This document shows, piece after piece, positions 45,441 through 56,424 of a stretch of DNA of 64,000 bases (position 1 is the stretch's first letter; each line of letters begins with the position of its first letter). Below the pieces are notes generated by a model that had not been told where the DNA came from, made no database searches, and was given only the letters and a program-made list of their open reading frames with translations. A program made the translations under genes and the position numbers. The stretch is from Limosilactobacillus coleohominis 101-4-CHN (lineage in GTDB: Bacteria > Bacillota > Bacilli > Lactobacillales > Lactobacillaceae). Location of the stretch: the NCBI RefSeq assembly GCF_000161935.1, contig NZ_GG698804.1:116859-180858 (forward strand), read 5' to 3'.

Positions 45441-46226
45441 TTAGTCTATAAATTGACTGAGAAATTGCGCAATCCCATCTTCTTCATTACTATTAATCAC
45501 TTCAGTAACCTGCGTTTTGACCTCTGGAATGGCATTGGCAACTGCAAGTGAATGGCCAACCACCTGCAACAGTGGCAAATCATTCTGGTCATCACCAACC
45601 CCCGCAATCTCACTCCGCTGGATGCCATGGTCAATCAAGTATTGTACCAAGTTTCCCTTATTCACCCCGGCAGCATTGATGGTCAGGTAGCCATCACCCG
45701 AACTGTGGATAGAAAGATCAGAAAAGCGTTGTTGCAGGTGGTGCTGAACCTCACTAAACAATTGTTGATCTTTAATAATCAGCACAATTTGATCCGGTGC
45801 AGCAGTGTCCTGCAGTTGCCGACCAATAACTGGCTGAACTCCAGAATACTTCATTTCCTCCCGCATTGCCGGGGTCATTTTAGGAATATACCAGTGATCC
45901 CTCGTAATCCAGGTGAAGTCAACTTCTGGATAAAGAGACTGCAATTCAATAGCAAGCTGCCTTGCTAACTCTCGTGAGATAGCACATTCGCGTAAAACTT
46001 GGACTTTCCCCGCATACACTTGAAAAATTAATGCACCATTCATGGCTAATTGCGGACCAGTTAACCCCAATTGATTAATAAATTCAACCATTGAATACGG
46101 GTTCCGCGCCGATGCTAAGCATAATTTAATTGATGACTGGCGAACTGCAGAAATCGTTGGCAAATCTAGTCGTCCATCGTTGTGTAAAAGGGTATGATCC
46201 ATATCACTAATTAAATATTTCAACAT
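45441..46226 (-). CDS. Cof-type HAD-IIB hydrolase
   Basis: 261 residues from MLKYLISDMDHTLL. Motif I DMDHT (8-12), then a C2 cap and motif IV GVGDDQNDLPLL near residue 215. Substrate unknown; such enzymes act on sugar phosphates or FMN. Start at 46226 (GAGG nine bases upstream); the longer reading from 46256 runs into the trxB terminator. It has no evident promoter of its own. Confidence 0.9.
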   Translation of the reverse strand: MLKYLISDMDHTLLHNDGRLDLPTISAVRQSSIKLCLASARNPYSMVEFINQLGLTGPQLAMNGALIFQVYAGKVQVLRECAISRELARQLAIELQSLYPEVDFTWITRDHWYIPKMTPAMREEMKYSGVQPVIGRQLQDTAAPDQIVLIIKDQQLFSEVQHHLQQRFSDLSIHSSGDGYLTINAAGVNKGNLVQYLIDHGIQRSEIAGVGDDQNDLPLLQVVGHSLAVANAIPEVKTQVTEVINSNEEDGIAQFLSQFID

Positions 46227-46239
46227 GCTTTCATTCCTC

Positions 46240-46264
46240 AAAAAAAGCGACCACATCGGCCGCT
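46240..46264 (-). terminator. Terminator after trxB
   Basis: On the minus strand AGCGGCC (46258-46264) pairs with GGTCGCT (46246-46252), followed by TTTTTTT. It lies directly upstream of the HAD gene's ribosome site. Confidence 0.75.
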
Positions 46265-46272
46265 CTTCTATT

Positions 46273-47211
46273 TTATTTTAAATTATCAAAGTACTTAAAT
46301 ACTTCTTGACCAGCGAGCGCCCCATCGCCAACAGCAGTAGCAATTTGGCGAAGTAACGTCTCCCGGACATCACCAACAGCAAAGATACCAGGAACTTTCG
46401 TTGCCATATGATCATCGGTGATAACCCATCCCTGATCATCTAGAATCCCTAAGTCAGCAAATGGGGCCGTCATTGGTACATTTCCAACGTAAATAAAGAC
46501 CCCATCCGCTTGCATCTCACCATCTTCGCCAGTGGCGTTATTATGCGTCTTCACTTTGGTAACTTTTTGGTCATCACCTTCAATTGCCGTCACACTGGTA
46601 TTGAAGATAAATTCCATTTTATCATTCTTTTTAGCCTTATCTTGGGCAACTGCAGCTGCCCGCAAGTGATCTTTACGAACCAATACAGAAACCTTATCCG
46701 CAAATTGGGTGAGGTACATTCCTTCTTCGACAGCAGAATCACCACCACCAACTACGACTAGATGCTTACCCTTGAAAAAGGCACCATCACAAACCGCACA
46801 GTAGGAAACCCCCTTCCCACCATACTCTTGTTCACCAGCAACCCCGAGCTTCTTTTGTTCAGAACCACTGGCAATTACTAGCGCTTTGGCAGTATAGGTT
46901 TCACCCATATCAGTGGTAATTTTTTTTAAATTACCATCGAGCTCCACTTTTTCAACTGTGCCGTATGCATACTTAGCCCCAAATTGAGTTGCCCCATCAT
47001 ACATTTGTTTAGCAAGGTCGGGGCCCTGAACCGAAGGAAAACCAGTATAGTTTTCGATTGTGGCAGTGTTGTTCAAATTACCGCCATAAATTCCCCGATC
47101 CAGCATTAAAACAGACAGGTTTGCCCGTGAAGCATATAACGCCGTCGTCATTCCGGCTGGACCAGCACCAATAATAATGACATCGTAATTGAATTGCTTT
47201 TCTTCCGTCAT
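46273..47211 (-). CDS. trxB: Thioredoxin-disulfide reductase
   Basis: Reduces thioredoxin with NADPH via FAD. 312 residues: FAD loop IIGAGPAGMTTALYASRA, redox CAVC at about 135-138, NADPH loop VVGGGDSAVEEGMYL, C-terminal GIFAVGDVRE. It follows galU on the same strand after a 195-base gap holding hairpin copy C. Confidence 0.97.
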   Translation of the reverse strand: MTEEKQFNYDVIIIGAGPAGMTTALYASRANLSVLMLDRGIYGGNLNNTATIENYTGFPSVQGPDLAKQMYDGATQFGAKYAYGTVEKVELDGNLKKITTDMGETYTAKALVIASGSEQKKLGVAGEQEYGGKGVSYCAVCDGAFFKGKHLVVVGGGDSAVEEGMYLTQFADKVSVLVRKDHLRAAAVAQDKAKKNDKMEFIFNTSVTAIEGDDQKVTKVKTHNNATGEDGEMQADGVFIYVGNVPMTAPFADLGILDDQGWVITDDHMATKVPGIFAVGDVRETLLRQIATAVGDGALAGQEVFKYFDNLK

Positions 47212-47340
47212 CTTTGATTCCTCCGTTCTGTTGTTAAATTCATTCTACTTGATTTAAGTAATCATGTCTATCATTTTCACTTACTTTTTATAAGCTAAAA
47301 TCATTATATCCCGTGACCTAAAATAAGTAAAGAGTCTTTG

Positions 47341-47395
47341 ACATAAACAGGGTTGCAAAATTTGGTCAAGCCAAACTCTGCAACCCTATTTATGT
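47341..47395. repeat. Dispersed two-part hairpin element, copy C
   Basis: Outer stem of 17 positions (47341-47357 with 47379-47395, one mismatch) and an inner TTTGG/CCAAA stem. The nearly complete palindrome includes ACATAAA/TTTATGT ends. Between galU and trxB. Confidence 0.8.
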
Positions 47396-47406
47396 TCTTA
47401 AGCTAA

Positions 47407-48315
47407 CTATTTAGTTTTCTTTTGATCTTCTGCACTTAGTTTAGCGCCCAGATTTTTAATGTATTCACGAAGTTCATCTTTCGTTTGCGGGTGTTGCAAA
47501 CCATATTCAATATTAGTTTGAATCCAGCCAAACTTATTACCTACATCATAGCGATCACCAGTATACTCATGTGCGAAAACCCGTTGGGTCTTGTTCAAAG
47601 TATTAATGGCATCCGTTAATTGAATTTCGCCACCCTTACCAGGCTTCGTCTTTGCCAGAACATCAAAAATTTCTGGCGTAAAAACATACCGGCCAATGAT
47701 TGCTAAATCACTTGGGGCATCCTTTGGATCAGGTTTTTCCACAAAGTTCGTGACATTGTAGAGCCCCTTTTCAACTTCAGCACTTGGATTGATCACCCCA
47801 TACTTAGCAGTATCTTCATGTGGAACCCGCATTACGGCTAGCGTTGAAGCGCCAGTTTGGTGGTAACTGTCAATTAATTCCTTGGTTAAAGCATTCCCAT
47901 TGTTATTAATGTTGTTAAGATCATCACCTAACATTACAACAAACGGTTCATCACCAATGAAATCACGGGCGGTTAAGACCGCATCACCAAGGCCCCGCGG
48001 GTGCGATTGACGAATGAAGTAAATGTTGATATCAGTGGTTTCCTCAACCAATTTCAACATTTCGTCCTTGTGCTTAGCCCGGAGGTTGTCTTCCAATTCA
48101 GGATTAGAGTCAAAGTGGTCCTCGATTGAGCGCTTGTTTTTGCCATCAACCACCACGATGTCTTCAATCCCTGACTTCCGTGCTTCTTCCACGATAAATT
48201 GAATCGTTGGCTTGTCAACAATCGGCAACATTTCCTTTGCTAACGCCTTAGTTGCTGGCAAAAAACGTGTTCCTAAACCAGCAGCGGGAATAATCGCCTT
48301 ACGTACTTGTTTCAT
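47407..48315 (-). CDS. galU: UTP--glucose-1-phosphate uridylyltransferase
   Basis: Makes UDP-glucose for glycolipids, teichoic acids and polysaccharides. 302 residues; nucleotide loop [20 protein letters not shown] (about 12-31), the VEKP and [10 protein letters not shown] blocks. Follows gpsA by 61 bases. Confidence 0.97.
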   Translation of the reverse strand: MKQVRKAIIPAAGLGTRFLPATKALAKEMLPIVDKPTIQFIVEEARKSGIEDIVVVDGKNKRSIEDHFDSNPELEDNLRAKHKDEMLKLVEETTDINIYFIRQSHPRGLGDAVLTARDFIGDEPFVVMLGDDLNNINNNGNALTKELIDSYHQTGASTLAVMRVPHEDTAKYGVINPSAEVEKGLYNVTNFVEKPDPKDAPSDLAIIGRYVFTPEIFDVLAKTKPGKGGEIQLTDAINTLNKTQRVFAHEYTGDRYDVGNKFGWIQTNIEYGLQHPQTKDELREYIKNLGAKLSAEDQKKTK

Positions 48316-48376
48316 AAATCTAAATCCTTCCCATTAGTAGAATGTATCCGCAATCATTTTACCACAGATTAAAAAA

Positions 48377-49393
48377 TTACTCTAATTCTGAGGTTACCTC
48401 GCGGTCCATGAGATCAGTAATGGCAGTTTCAATGTTTTGCCCTTCGTAGAGAACGTGATATAAGGCTTCAGTAATTGGCATCTTGACCTGACGTTTTTGA
48501 GCCAATTCGTAAGCTGCTTTAGTTGTGTAGACCCCTTCGATTACCATGCCCATATGACTAATAACATCCTCTAATTTACGCCCTTGGCCTAATTGGTAAC
48601 CAGCCCGCCAGTTACGGGAATTTTTGCTGGTTGCAGTTACCACCAAATCGCCAACTCCGGATAGCCCGATAAAAGTAAATGGATTAGCACCAAAGGCAAC
48701 TCCCAGCCGTCGAATTTCAGCGAGTCCTCGTGTAATCAGGGCAGCGCGGGCATTATCCTTATAACCAAGGCCTTGGAGAGCACCGGCACCAATTGCGATA
48801 ATATTCTTAAGTGCGGCTCCAAATTCAGCTCCAATCACATCATCATTGGTGTAAACCCGGAAAAAGTTATTACTAAATAATTTTTGGGCTTTTTCGGCAC
48901 TGCTCATATTCACACAAGCGGCAGTGACCGCTGTCATATCCTGCAGAGCCACATCTTCCGCATGGCTAGGTCCGGAAAGGACAACAATGTCTTCACGATG
49001 TTGTGGTGCAATTTCTTCTTCCAGCATTTGAGAAGGACGCTTATAGGTATCTTGTTCAAGTCCCTTAGTGGCGTGAATAATTAACGGCGTGCTGCCTTGT
49101 TCTTCCAGTACCCGATTCAGCTTACCAGCTACTTCACGTAGACCCTTAGTTGGGATTACAACCAACACGTACTTAGCACCCTGAACAGCTTCAGCCATAT
49201 CATTCGTCGCAATTAAATTCTGATTGTACTTAAAATCCTTCATGTATTGCGGATTAATATGCCATTCATTTAATGCTTCAACCTGTTCTGGATCACGAGA
49301 CCATAATTTAACCTCATGACCATTTTCAACTAATAAGTTGGCAAGAATGCTGCCCCACGAGCCAGCACCTAATACTGCTACTTTTTCACTCAT
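48377..49393 (-). CDS. gpsA: NAD(P)H-dependent glycerol-3-phosphate dehydrogenase
   Basis: Reduces dihydroxyacetone phosphate to sn-glycerol-3-phosphate for phospholipids. 338 residues; Rossmann loop VLGAGSWGSILANLL (7-21), GPSHAEDV, and catalytic Lys in AALKNIIAIGAG. Five bases after lgt; part of hprK-lgt-gpsA. Confidence 0.97.
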   Translation of the reverse strand: MSEKVAVLGAGSWGSILANLLVENGHEVKLWSRDPEQVEALNEWHINPQYMKDFKYNQNLIATNDMAEAVQGAKYVLVVIPTKGLREVAGKLNRVLEEQGSTPLIIHATKGLEQDTYKRPSQMLEEEIAPQHREDIVVLSGPSHAEDVALQDMTAVTAACVNMSSAEKAQKLFSNNFFRVYTNDDVIGAEFGAALKNIIAIGAGALQGLGYKDNARAALITRGLAEIRRLGVAFGANPFTFIGLSGVGDLVVTATSKNSRNWRAGYQLGQGRKLEDVISHMGMVIEGVYTTKAAYELAQKRQVKMPITEALYHVLYEGQNIETAITDLMDREVTSELE

Positions 49394-49398
49394 AATGA

Positions 49399-50205
49399 TT
49401 ACCTCTTTTGATTATTAATGTACCAATTTAAACGACGCCAAACCGCCGTAATGATTGCGCCAACAAATAAAATGGCAGAAAGCAACTGAGAAATTCTGAT
49501 CGGTCCTAGCATCAAGCTGTCCGTCCGCATCCCCTCAATGAAAAATCTGCCGGCTGCGTACCATCCAATATAAGCTAAAAAAACTTCACCTTGCTTAAAA
49601 AAACGTGGCCGATGACGTAAGAGAACCAACAGGATAAAGCCACTTATGTCCCATAACGATTCATATAGGAAAGTCGGCACGCGGTAAGCCCCTTCAATTT
49701 TCATTTGTTCAATTACCCATGTTGGTAAATGTTGGGCTTGCAATGCTGCCCGCGTCGTAATTTTACCAAATGCTTCCTGGTTCATAAAGTTTCCCCAGCG
49801 ACCAATCCCCTGGGCTAAAATCACAGCTGGTGCGACTACATCAAGCATCGTCCAGACGTTAATTAACCGGTGCCGACAAAAGACAATCATCACAACAAAG
49901 CCACCCAAAATTGCTCCATAGATAGCAATTCCGCCATCCCAAATCGCAATAATCTCTTCTGGGTGAACTCGATAGTAAGGCCACTGAAAAATCACATAAT
50001 AGATTCGCGCGCAGATAATCGCGATTGGCAGAGCCCACAATAAATAATCGTAAAAGTCATCTTCGGAAATTCCCCGACGTCGGCCTTCGCGAACCGCTAA
50101 CCACAAAGCAAGCACTACGCCAATCGCGATAATTACTCCGTACCAATGAATTTTAAATGGACCAGTCTGCCACGCAATGGGGTTCAATGCTAGTTTTTGT
50201 TTCAT
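49399..50205 (-). CDS. lgt: Prolipoprotein diacylglyceryl transferase
   Basis: Attaches diacylglycerol to lipobox cysteines at the membrane. 268 residues, seven membrane segments. [11 protein letters not shown] at the start, the [13 protein letters not shown] signature near 137-149 and [12 protein letters not shown] near the end. Overlaps the hprK stop by one base (TAATG). Needed for the satellite lipoprotein at 30517 as for all host lipoproteins. Confidence 0.97.
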   Translation of the reverse strand: MKQKLALNPIAWQTGPFKIHWYGVIIAIGVVLALWLAVREGRRRGISEDDFYDYLLWALPIAIICARIYYVIFQWPYYRVHPEEIIAIWDGGIAIYGAILGGFVVMIVFCRHRLINVWTMLDVVAPAVILAQGIGRWGNFMNQEAFGKITTRAALQAQHLPTWVIEQMKIEGAYRVPTFLYESLWDISGFILLVLLRHRPRFFKQGEVFLAYIGWYAAGRFFIEGMRTDSLMLGPIRISQLLSAILFVGAIITAVWRRLNWYINNQKR

Positions 50206-51164
50206 TATTTATCATGATCCTTTTCATCTTCGACCGAATTTTTCTTAATCAGCCGATTTAAATTATCATCAAACGTCTTGGTTGCATCATACCCCATCGT
50301 GTTGGCCCGGAAGTTCATCGCTGCCGATTCAATGATGATCGCCAGGTTTCGCCCAGTCTTAACCGGAACAGAAACCTTGGGGACCGCAACATCTTGAATA
50401 ATTTGCTGGTCACCGCGATCACCCAGTCGATCAAACTGAGTATCCGGCGTCCAAGTCTCCAAATGCACAATGAAATCAATAGTATCCTCTGGCATCACTG
50501 CCCCGGTTCCATATAGGGTCATCACATCAATGATCCCGATCCCCCGAATTTCCATCAGGTGTTGCAGAATTGCCGGAGCTGACCCCACTAATGTTTGTTC
50601 ATCACGTGCATACACTTCTACACGGTCATCTGCAACGAGTCGGTGTCCACGTCGGACCAATTCCAGTGCAGTTTCACTCTTACCAACTCCCGAGTCACCG
50701 GTAATCAGCACGCCAACCCCGCTAATGTCAACCAGGACCCCATGAATTGATTGTCGCTTAGCCAGCCGACTAACCAAATACGAAGTCATATTCCCTAATA
50801 CTCGTGATGACGTCAGATGGGTCCCCAGAATTGGAATATGTGCCGCAGCAGCTGCCTTTTGTAACTCCGGCATTACCGGTAAGTCGGTTGATACTACAAA
50901 ACACGGCGTTTGTGGCTGACACATTCGCTCAAGATAATTTTTCCGTTTTTCATGAGTTAATTCTTGAGCAAAGGAAGTTTCGGTAATACCCAGTAATTGA
51001 ATCCGCATTGCCGGATAGTGCGTAAAGTAACCGGCAAATTCAAGCGCAGGTCGACAAATATCACTGGTGACAATTGGCCGTTCTAAATAATCCTCTCCCT
51101 GCAGCACTTTCAAGCGCGCATTTTGTACAAGTTCACGAACCGTAACTGTATCTGTTTGTTCCAT
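50205..51164 (-). CDS. hprK: HPr kinase/phosphorylase
   Basis: Phosphorylates HPr at Ser46 for carbon catabolite control. 319 residues; P-loop GDSGVGKS at 156-163 and the HprK signature around [11 protein letters not shown] near 205-215. Genes order with lgt is standard for lactobacilli. Confidence 0.97.
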   Translation of the reverse strand: MEQTDTVTVRELVQNARLKVLQGEDYLERPIVTSDICRPALEFAGYFTHYPAMRIQLLGITETSFAQELTHEKRKNYLERMCQPQTPCFVVSTDLPVMPELQKAAAAAHIPILGTHLTSSRVLGNMTSYLVSRLAKRQSIHGVLVDISGVGVLITGDSGVGKSETALELVRRGHRLVADDRVEVYARDEQTLVGSAPAILQHLMEIRGIGIIDVMTLYGTGAVMPEDTIDFIVHLETWTPDTQFDRLGDRGDQQIIQDVAVPKVSVPVKTGRNLAIIIESAAMNFRANTMGYDATKTFDDNLNRLIKKNSVEDEKDHDK

Positions 51165-51173
51165 CGTTTTCTC

Positions 51174-51539
51174 CTATTCATCCGCTGTTTCAAAATGCCG
51201 GGCAATAATCACATTACATATCGACATAATAATTGCTACTACCATCGCCATCCCAAACGATGAGAAATTAAATAAATCCTCACCAACCACAAGAGACGTC
51301 AGCTGCAACATTAGACCATTAATTACCACACTAAATAGTCCCAACGTAATGATGTTAATCGGTAGCGAAAGTAAAACCAAAAATGGTTTGACCAAAGTAT
51401 TCAGAATTCCCAATACGAGGCTAGCAATCACTGCTACACCAACGCTTGCGACATAAAAGGTTCCAGAATTGCGGAGTAATCCAGCTAACGCAATAAACAA
51501 GATTGTATTAATTAAAACACTTTTTAAGTAGCCCTTCAT
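51174..51539 (-). CDS. Phage holin family 4-like membrane protein (YvlD type)
   Basis: 121 residues with four transmembrane segments. GILNTLVKPFLVLLSLPINI and the TLGLFSVVINGLML segment are typical of the YvlD/holin superfamily IV group. In Bacillus YvlC-YvlD belong to an envelope-stress operon; here it follows the PspC gene, as there. Confidence 0.85.
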   Translation of the reverse strand: MKGYLKSVLINTILFIALAGLLRNSGTFYVASVGVAVIASLVLGILNTLVKPFLVLLSLPINIITLGLFSVVINGLMLQLTSLVVGEDLFNFSSFGMAMVVAIIMSICNVIIARHFETADE

Positions 51540-51551
51540 TGATCCAGTTCC

Positions 51552-51866
51552 TTATAAATCCTTCTCTTCCACATTATGTAATTCCTTGCGTTCCGGCTGC
51601 TTAGCGTGACGGCCCTGACTAAATAGATCCATCAAACTGCGCCATTGATTCGACTTGTGAGGATCATCTGGCATTAGCACTGCTAACATCAGATAAATAA
51701 CAATTCCCGGCACAAAGCTTGTCAAAGCGGTAAATATCAAATAGACCACTCGGACAACATCCGGTTTAAGATGCAAATATTGAGCAAGGCCGCCCAGGAC
51801 ACCGGCAATTACCCGATTGGAAGCGGACTTAGTCAAGCGTTGATGTATTTGTTCACGTTTTTGCAT
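51552..51866 (-). CDS. PspC domain protein (YvlC type)
   Basis: 104 residues. VIAGVLGGLAQYLHL and VRVVYLIFTALTSF are the PspC signature with one amphipathic and one or two membrane helices (about 18-65), then a charged C-terminal tail. Probable envelope-stress sensor; inferred from family and pairing with the YvlD-like gene. Confidence 0.88.
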   Translation of the reverse strand: MQKREQIHQRLTKSASNRVIAGVLGGLAQYLHLKPDVVRVVYLIFTALTSFVPGIVIYLMLAVLMPDDPHKSNQWRSLMDLFSQGRHAKQPERKELHNVEEKDL

Positions 51867-51920
51867 ATCCTCACCCTCTTAAATAATTTCTAACATTATT
51901 ATCGCACGTCTGCACTATTT

Positions 51921-53037
51921 TTAGTGCGGATTTTTCTTACTTAATTGCCATTGTAAATAGGCATTGATAAACGGATCCAAGTCACCATCCATTACTGACT
52001 GACCATCGTGGGTTTCATATCCAGTCCGGTTATCCTTAACCAACGTGTAAGGATGAAAAACATATGAACGGATTTGGGATCCCCAGCCAATTTCCAGCTG
52101 TTCGCCTTCCAATTCTGCCCGTTGCTTTGCCTGTTTTTCTTGCTCTAATTCATATAATTTTGATTTCAGCATATTCATTGCTGTCACCCGGTTTTGCAAT
52201 TGGGACCGTTCCGCTTGTGAAGAAGTAACGATCCCAGTTGGCAAGTGAGTAATCCGAACTGCAGATTCTGTTTTATTAATGTGCTGACCACCGGCACCAC
52301 TGGAACGGAAAGTATCAACCCGCAAATCTGACGGATCGATATCAACCTCAACACTCTCGTCCAGCTCAGGCATCACATCTACCGAAGCAAAGGAAGTATG
52401 CCGTCGCCCTGCAGCATCAAACGGTGAAATTCGAACTAACCGGTGAACACCTTTTTCTGGATGCAGATAACCAAAGGCATTATGTCCCTTAATTAACAAA
52501 GTTACACTCTTGATTCCAGCTTCTTCACCGGCTTCATACGCAGCCGTTTCGACGTCAAAGCTATGCTGGTCAGCCCAGCGCAGATACATCCGTAGCAGCA
52601 TTTCACCCCAGTCTTGAGCTTCCGTACCACCGGCACCCGGATGAATTTCTAAAATGGCGTTATTTGCATCATATGGGCCGCTTAAGAGTTGACTTAAGCG
52701 GTACTGTTCCAGTTGTTTTTCCACTTGCGGCAGCTTTTGGTCCAACTCTTTTTGCAAATCATCATCCGGCATTTCCTTTAATAACTCTACACTGGTTGCT
52801 AGGTCTGCCAATTGGTCCCGGAGATTGGTAAAGGTGTCCCGTCGCTCCTTCAGCTGGTTATTATCATTAATCAGTTTTTGTGCCTGTTCACTATCATTCC
52901 AAAAATCAGGTGCCGTCATCTGATGCTCATTCTCTGCAATTTGTTCATTTAACGCATCGAGGTCAAAGGGACCTCCCGAAGTGCGTAACTTCTGTCTGCA
53001 TTTGTTCAATTTTTTTACTAATATCTACCAGTTCCAT
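51921..53037 (-). CDS. prfB: Peptide chain release factor 2, with programmed +1 frameshift
   Basis: Releases chains at UGA and UAA. Translation starts at the ATG at 53037 (MELVDISKKIE), reads 24 codons to CTT at 52966-52968, meets an in-frame TGA (52963-52965), and must shift by one base to continue as GAC CTC GAT. GGGAGG stands three bases before CTT TGA C, the classical stimulator. Joined product about 371 residues. The GGQ motif is in SSGAGGQHINK and the UGA-reading SPF motif in VRISPFDAAG. Confidence 0.96.
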
Positions 53038-53054
53038 AATTTAGTCTCCTTAAC

Positions 53055-53125
53055 ACAAAACGGGAACGTGAAAGAAGCCATCCTTGGCTTCGTCCTCACG
53101 TTCCCGCGAACTCGTTTGCGGGCCT
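53055..53125 (-). terminator. Two adjacent hairpins between secA and prfB
   Basis: On the minus strand: CCCGC..GCGGG with a small loop, then GGGAACGTGA/TCACGTTCCC enclosing GAAGCC/GGCTTC, followed by GTTTTGTG. The second has the two-part plan of the dispersed hairpins. Confidence 0.65.
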
Positions 53126-53194
53126 CTCTTCAGATTTAAACTTGGTTAAAATCCGGATGTCACAGCCCCTTGTTTTTGTAATAACTTTACCTGA

Positions 53195-55558
53195 CTAACG
53201 GGTAACGTTCTGACGAATTTCCGACTTCATAAATAACCGCGTGGTTTCATATTCGATATCAGCTACCATCTGTTCAAACATGTGGTACCCTGCCGTCTGA
53301 TATTCAACTAGCGGGTTCAATTGTCCATAGCCCCGTAATCCAACTGACTGACGGAATTGGTCCATTACATCAATATGGTCAGTCCAGTGAGCATCAACTA
53401 CCCGCAGAATAACCACTTTTTCAAACTCCAGCATCTGGTCAGCGTCATAAAGTTGGCGTTGTTTATCTTTATAAACACCTTCTGCCAGACTCATCAGATA
53501 GTCAACAATTTCCGCTTGGTTTTTGCCCTTTAAATCATCAACACTAATGTCATCCGGCTTCACTAATACTTCGCCAGCAAAGTCGACAATTTCTTGTAAC
53601 TTCCAGTCTTTTTGATCACCTAATGTATGTTGGTCAACTTCCCGTTGAATGGTCCGTTTAACCATTGGCATCAAAACCCACTTGAGTGATTTTTGTTCTG
53701 TAATGACTTGTTGCCGTTCTTTATAAATAATTTCCCGTTGTTCACGCATCACATCATCATACTGTAAAACGTTCTTCCGAGAATCATAGTTATTCCCTTC
53801 AACCCGTTTTTGAGCAGATTCAACTTGTCGAGTAAGGAACCGACTCTTGATAACGGCATCGTCACCTTCAACTTTCATCCGGTCGAGGAATGCCTTAATC
53901 CGGTCACCACCAAAGCGCCGCATCAGATCATCTTCCAATGACAAGTAGAATTGTGACAAGCCAGGATCACCTTGCCGTCCGGAACGGCCCCGTAATTGAT
54001 TATCAATCCGCCGGGATTCGTGACGTTCCGTACCGATAACTGCTAGGCCACCAAGTTCTTTCACTCCTGGACCTAACTTAATGTCGGTTCCCCGTCCGGC
54101 CATGTTAGTTGCGATGGTAACTGCACCAACCTGACCCGCATTTTTAATAATATCCGCTTCTTTTTTGTGATTTTTTGCGTTCAAAACCACGTGCGGAATT
54201 TTCGCTTGATCTAGCAAGTGCGAAAGGTGCTCAGACGTTTCAACTGCGACGGTACCCACGAGGACTGGTTGTCCTTTTTCGTGAAGTTTTTTAATTCGGT
54301 TAACCACTGCCGTAAACTTACTGTCTAGGGTAGGGTAAAGTAGGTCTGGTTCGTCTTTGCGGGCTACCGGACGGTTCGTTGGAATGGTAATTACTTCCAT
54401 ATTATAAATTTCACGGAATTCTTCCATTTCAGTCCGGGCCGTCCCCGTCATCCCAGATAGCTTATTGTACATCCGGAATAAGTTTTGGTAGGTAATGTTG
54501 GCCATCGTCTTATTTTCTTCTTGAATCTCCACGCCTTCCTTGGCTTCGATGGCTTGGTGAAGGCCATCAGAGAAACGCCGCCCTTTCATTACCCGACCAG
54601 TAAACGAATCAACAATTAGTACTTCACCATCAGAGACCACATAATCCTTGTCCCGTAACATGATATAGTTTGCCCGCAAAGCTTGGTCTAAGTGGTGCGT
54701 TAAAGCGGTGTTTTCAGGATTATACAGATTTTCCAAGTTAAAGTACTTTTCTGCCTTTTTAATTCCTTGGTCAGTCAACGAAACTGTCTTCGATTCCAGA
54801 TCGATCTTATAATCTTCATCCTTCTTCAGCTTCTTCACAAACGTATCTGTTTGTTTATAGAGCTTCGAGGTTCCCGTTCCTGGACCAGAAATGATCAGTG
54901 GTGTCCGGGCTTCATCAATCAAGATCGAGTCCACTTCGTCTACGATACAGTAGTTAAGGCCCCGTTGAACTTGGTCCTCCTTGTAAACTGCCATGTTATC
55001 CCGCAAGTAATCAAAACCAATTTCACTATTGGTTGAGTACATGATATCTGCTTGATAAGCTGCTCGCTTTTCATCAGGACTCTTTTCAGCACCGTTAACC
55101 CCCACTGAGCAGCCAAGCCACTTATAAAGTCGACCCATTTCTTCAGCATCCCGTTGGGAAAGATATTCATTAACGGTAATAACGTGGACCCCTTTGCCAC
55201 TCAAAGCATTTAGGTACACCGGCATCGTTGCGGTTAGGGTTTTCCCTTCCCCAGTTTTCATTTCCGCAATGTTCCCTTCGTGTAGAACAATCCCTCCCAT
55301 AATTTGAACATGGAATGGATACAGTCCTAATACCCGCTTAGCTCCTTCACGTGCCACTGCAAAGGCTTCTGGCAATAATTGATCCAGAGTTTCACCATTT
55401 TGAATTCGTTCTTTAAACGCTGGGGTTTTCGCTTGAAGTTCTTCATCCGTCAGCTTACTCATTTCATCAGCGTATTTTTCAACCTTATTTGCTAATCGGT
55501 TAATCCGTCGTAATTCGCGACGGTCACTTTCAATCCACTTTCTGAGTATGTTTGCCAT
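53195..55558 (-). CDS. secA: Preprotein translocase ATPase SecA
   Basis: 787 residues. Walker A KTGEGKT, DEVD box, GRGTDIKLG and [11 protein letters not shown] motor motifs. The C-terminal zinc-binding tail of longer SecAs is absent, as usual for lactobacilli. AAAGGA site before the ATG. Partner of SecG in this window. Confidence 0.98.
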   Translation of the reverse strand: MANILRKWIESDRRELRRINRLANKVEKYADEMSKLTDEELQAKTPAFKERIQNGETLDQLLPEAFAVAREGAKRVLGLYPFHVQIMGGIVLHEGNIAEMKTGEGKTLTATMPVYLNALSGKGVHVITVNEYLSQRDAEEMGRLYKWLGCSVGVNGAEKSPDEKRAAYQADIMYSTNSEIGFDYLRDNMAVYKEDQVQRGLNYCIVDEVDSILIDEARTPLIISGPGTGTSKLYKQTDTFVKKLKKDEDYKIDLESKTVSLTDQGIKKAEKYFNLENLYNPENTALTHHLDQALRANYIMLRDKDYVVSDGEVLIVDSFTGRVMKGRRFSDGLHQAIEAKEGVEIQEENKTMANITYQNLFRMYNKLSGMTGTARTEMEEFREIYNMEVITIPTNRPVARKDEPDLLYPTLDSKFTAVVNRIKKLHEKGQPVLVGTVAVETSEHLSHLLDQAKIPHVVLNAKNHKKEADIIKNAGQVGAVTIATNMAGRGTDIKLGPGVKELGGLAVIGTERHESRRIDNQLRGRSGRQGDPGLSQFYLSLEDDLMRRFGGDRIKAFLDRMKVEGDDAVIKSRFLTRQVESAQKRVEGNNYDSRKNVLQYDDVMREQREIIYKERQQVITEQKSLKWVLMPMVKRTIQREVDQHTLGDQKDWKLQEIVDFAGEVLVKPDDISVDDLKGKNQAEIVDYLMSLAEGVYKDKQRQLYDADQMLEFEKVVILRVVDAHWTDHIDVMDQFRQSVGLRGYGQLNPLVEYQTAGYHMFEQMVADIEYETTRLFMKSEIRQNVTR

Positions 55559-55704
55559 AGAAGTGTCCTTTCCTTCATCTTGTTATTTGCCGGTGGTTTT
55601 TCTTTGTGTAAATTTATGCGAAAAACACCATGCTAAATATATATATACAATCCATTTTACCATGGAAAATTACCGATTAAAACTCTCTCGTGGACAAATA
55701 AAAA

Positions 55705-55733
55705 GAAGGCGATCCGTAAATCGTCTTCCTGAA
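55705..55733 (-). terminator. Terminator after hpf
   Basis: GAAGGCGAT (55705-55713) pairs with ATCGTCTTC (55720-55728), TTTTT on the minus strand. Confidence 0.8.
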
Positions 55734-55746
55734 CTGAACTAGCGTG

Positions 55747-56286
55747 TTAGTTGATTTCAATTAAGCCATAACGGCCATCGTTTCGGCGGTAAACAACACT
55801 TGTGCCATTAGTATCCGCATCTTGGAAAATGAAGAAGTCATGACCCAACATATCCATTTGTAGAACCGCTTCTTCGGAATCCATTGGCTTCAAGGAAATT
55901 TCCTTGGTCCGTACAATCTTCAAAGAGTCATCTTCTGTTCCATCATCACCAGGAACAAATTCCAGATTCTTCAGGCCCTTTTCCCGTGACTTCCGGTTAA
56001 CCTTCGTCTTGTACTTACGGATTTGCCGTTCCAGCTTATCAGTTACCAAGTCAATGCTTGCATACATATCATTGGATGTTTCTTCTGCTCGTAAGGTTAA
56101 GTAAGGAAGAGGAATGGTAACTTCAACCTTGAAGGTCTTGTTTTTGTAAACCTTTAAATTAACATGAGCGGTTGCATCAACGTTGTCTTCAAGGAACTTA
56201 TTGATCTTACTAATCCGCTTTTCAACATAATCACGAATTGCATCAGTGAGGTCAACATTTTCTCCACGAATATTGAATTTTAACAT
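55747..56286 (-). CDS. hpf: Ribosome hibernation promoting factor (long form)
   Basis: 179 residues: an N-terminal S30EA/YfiA domain (1-100, with MLKFNIRGENVDLTDAIRDY), a linker, and a C-terminal dimerisation domain (about 120-179, KEISLKPMDSEEAVLQMDML, then HDFFIF). Long HPF makes 100S ribosome dimers in stationary phase. Single gene. Confidence 0.96.
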   Translation of the reverse strand: MLKFNIRGENVDLTDAIRDYVEKRISKINKFLEDNVDATAHVNLKVYKNKTFKVEVTIPLPYLTLRAEETSNDMYASIDLVTDKLERQIRKYKTKVNRKSREKGLKNLEFVPGDDGTEDDSLKIVRTKEISLKPMDSEEAVLQMDMLGHDFFIFQDADTNGTSVVYRRNDGRYGLIEIN

Positions 56287-56424
56287 TGTACTTTACTCCT
56301 TTCAGTCCAAGCGATTGGGCTTGTTCTGAATATCAGAAGGACCACTCTTCTCATATCCTTATCTCTATTATAGATTGATTTACCTTAATTAACAATTTAT
56401 TCTCGTTTGGATTTTAGAAATTCT

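Noticed and set aside
53041..53194. T-box-like leader before prfB
   Set aside because: The hairpins lack a T-box bulge sequence, and prfB is not an amino-acid gene; they are better read as the secA terminator and a family hairpin.
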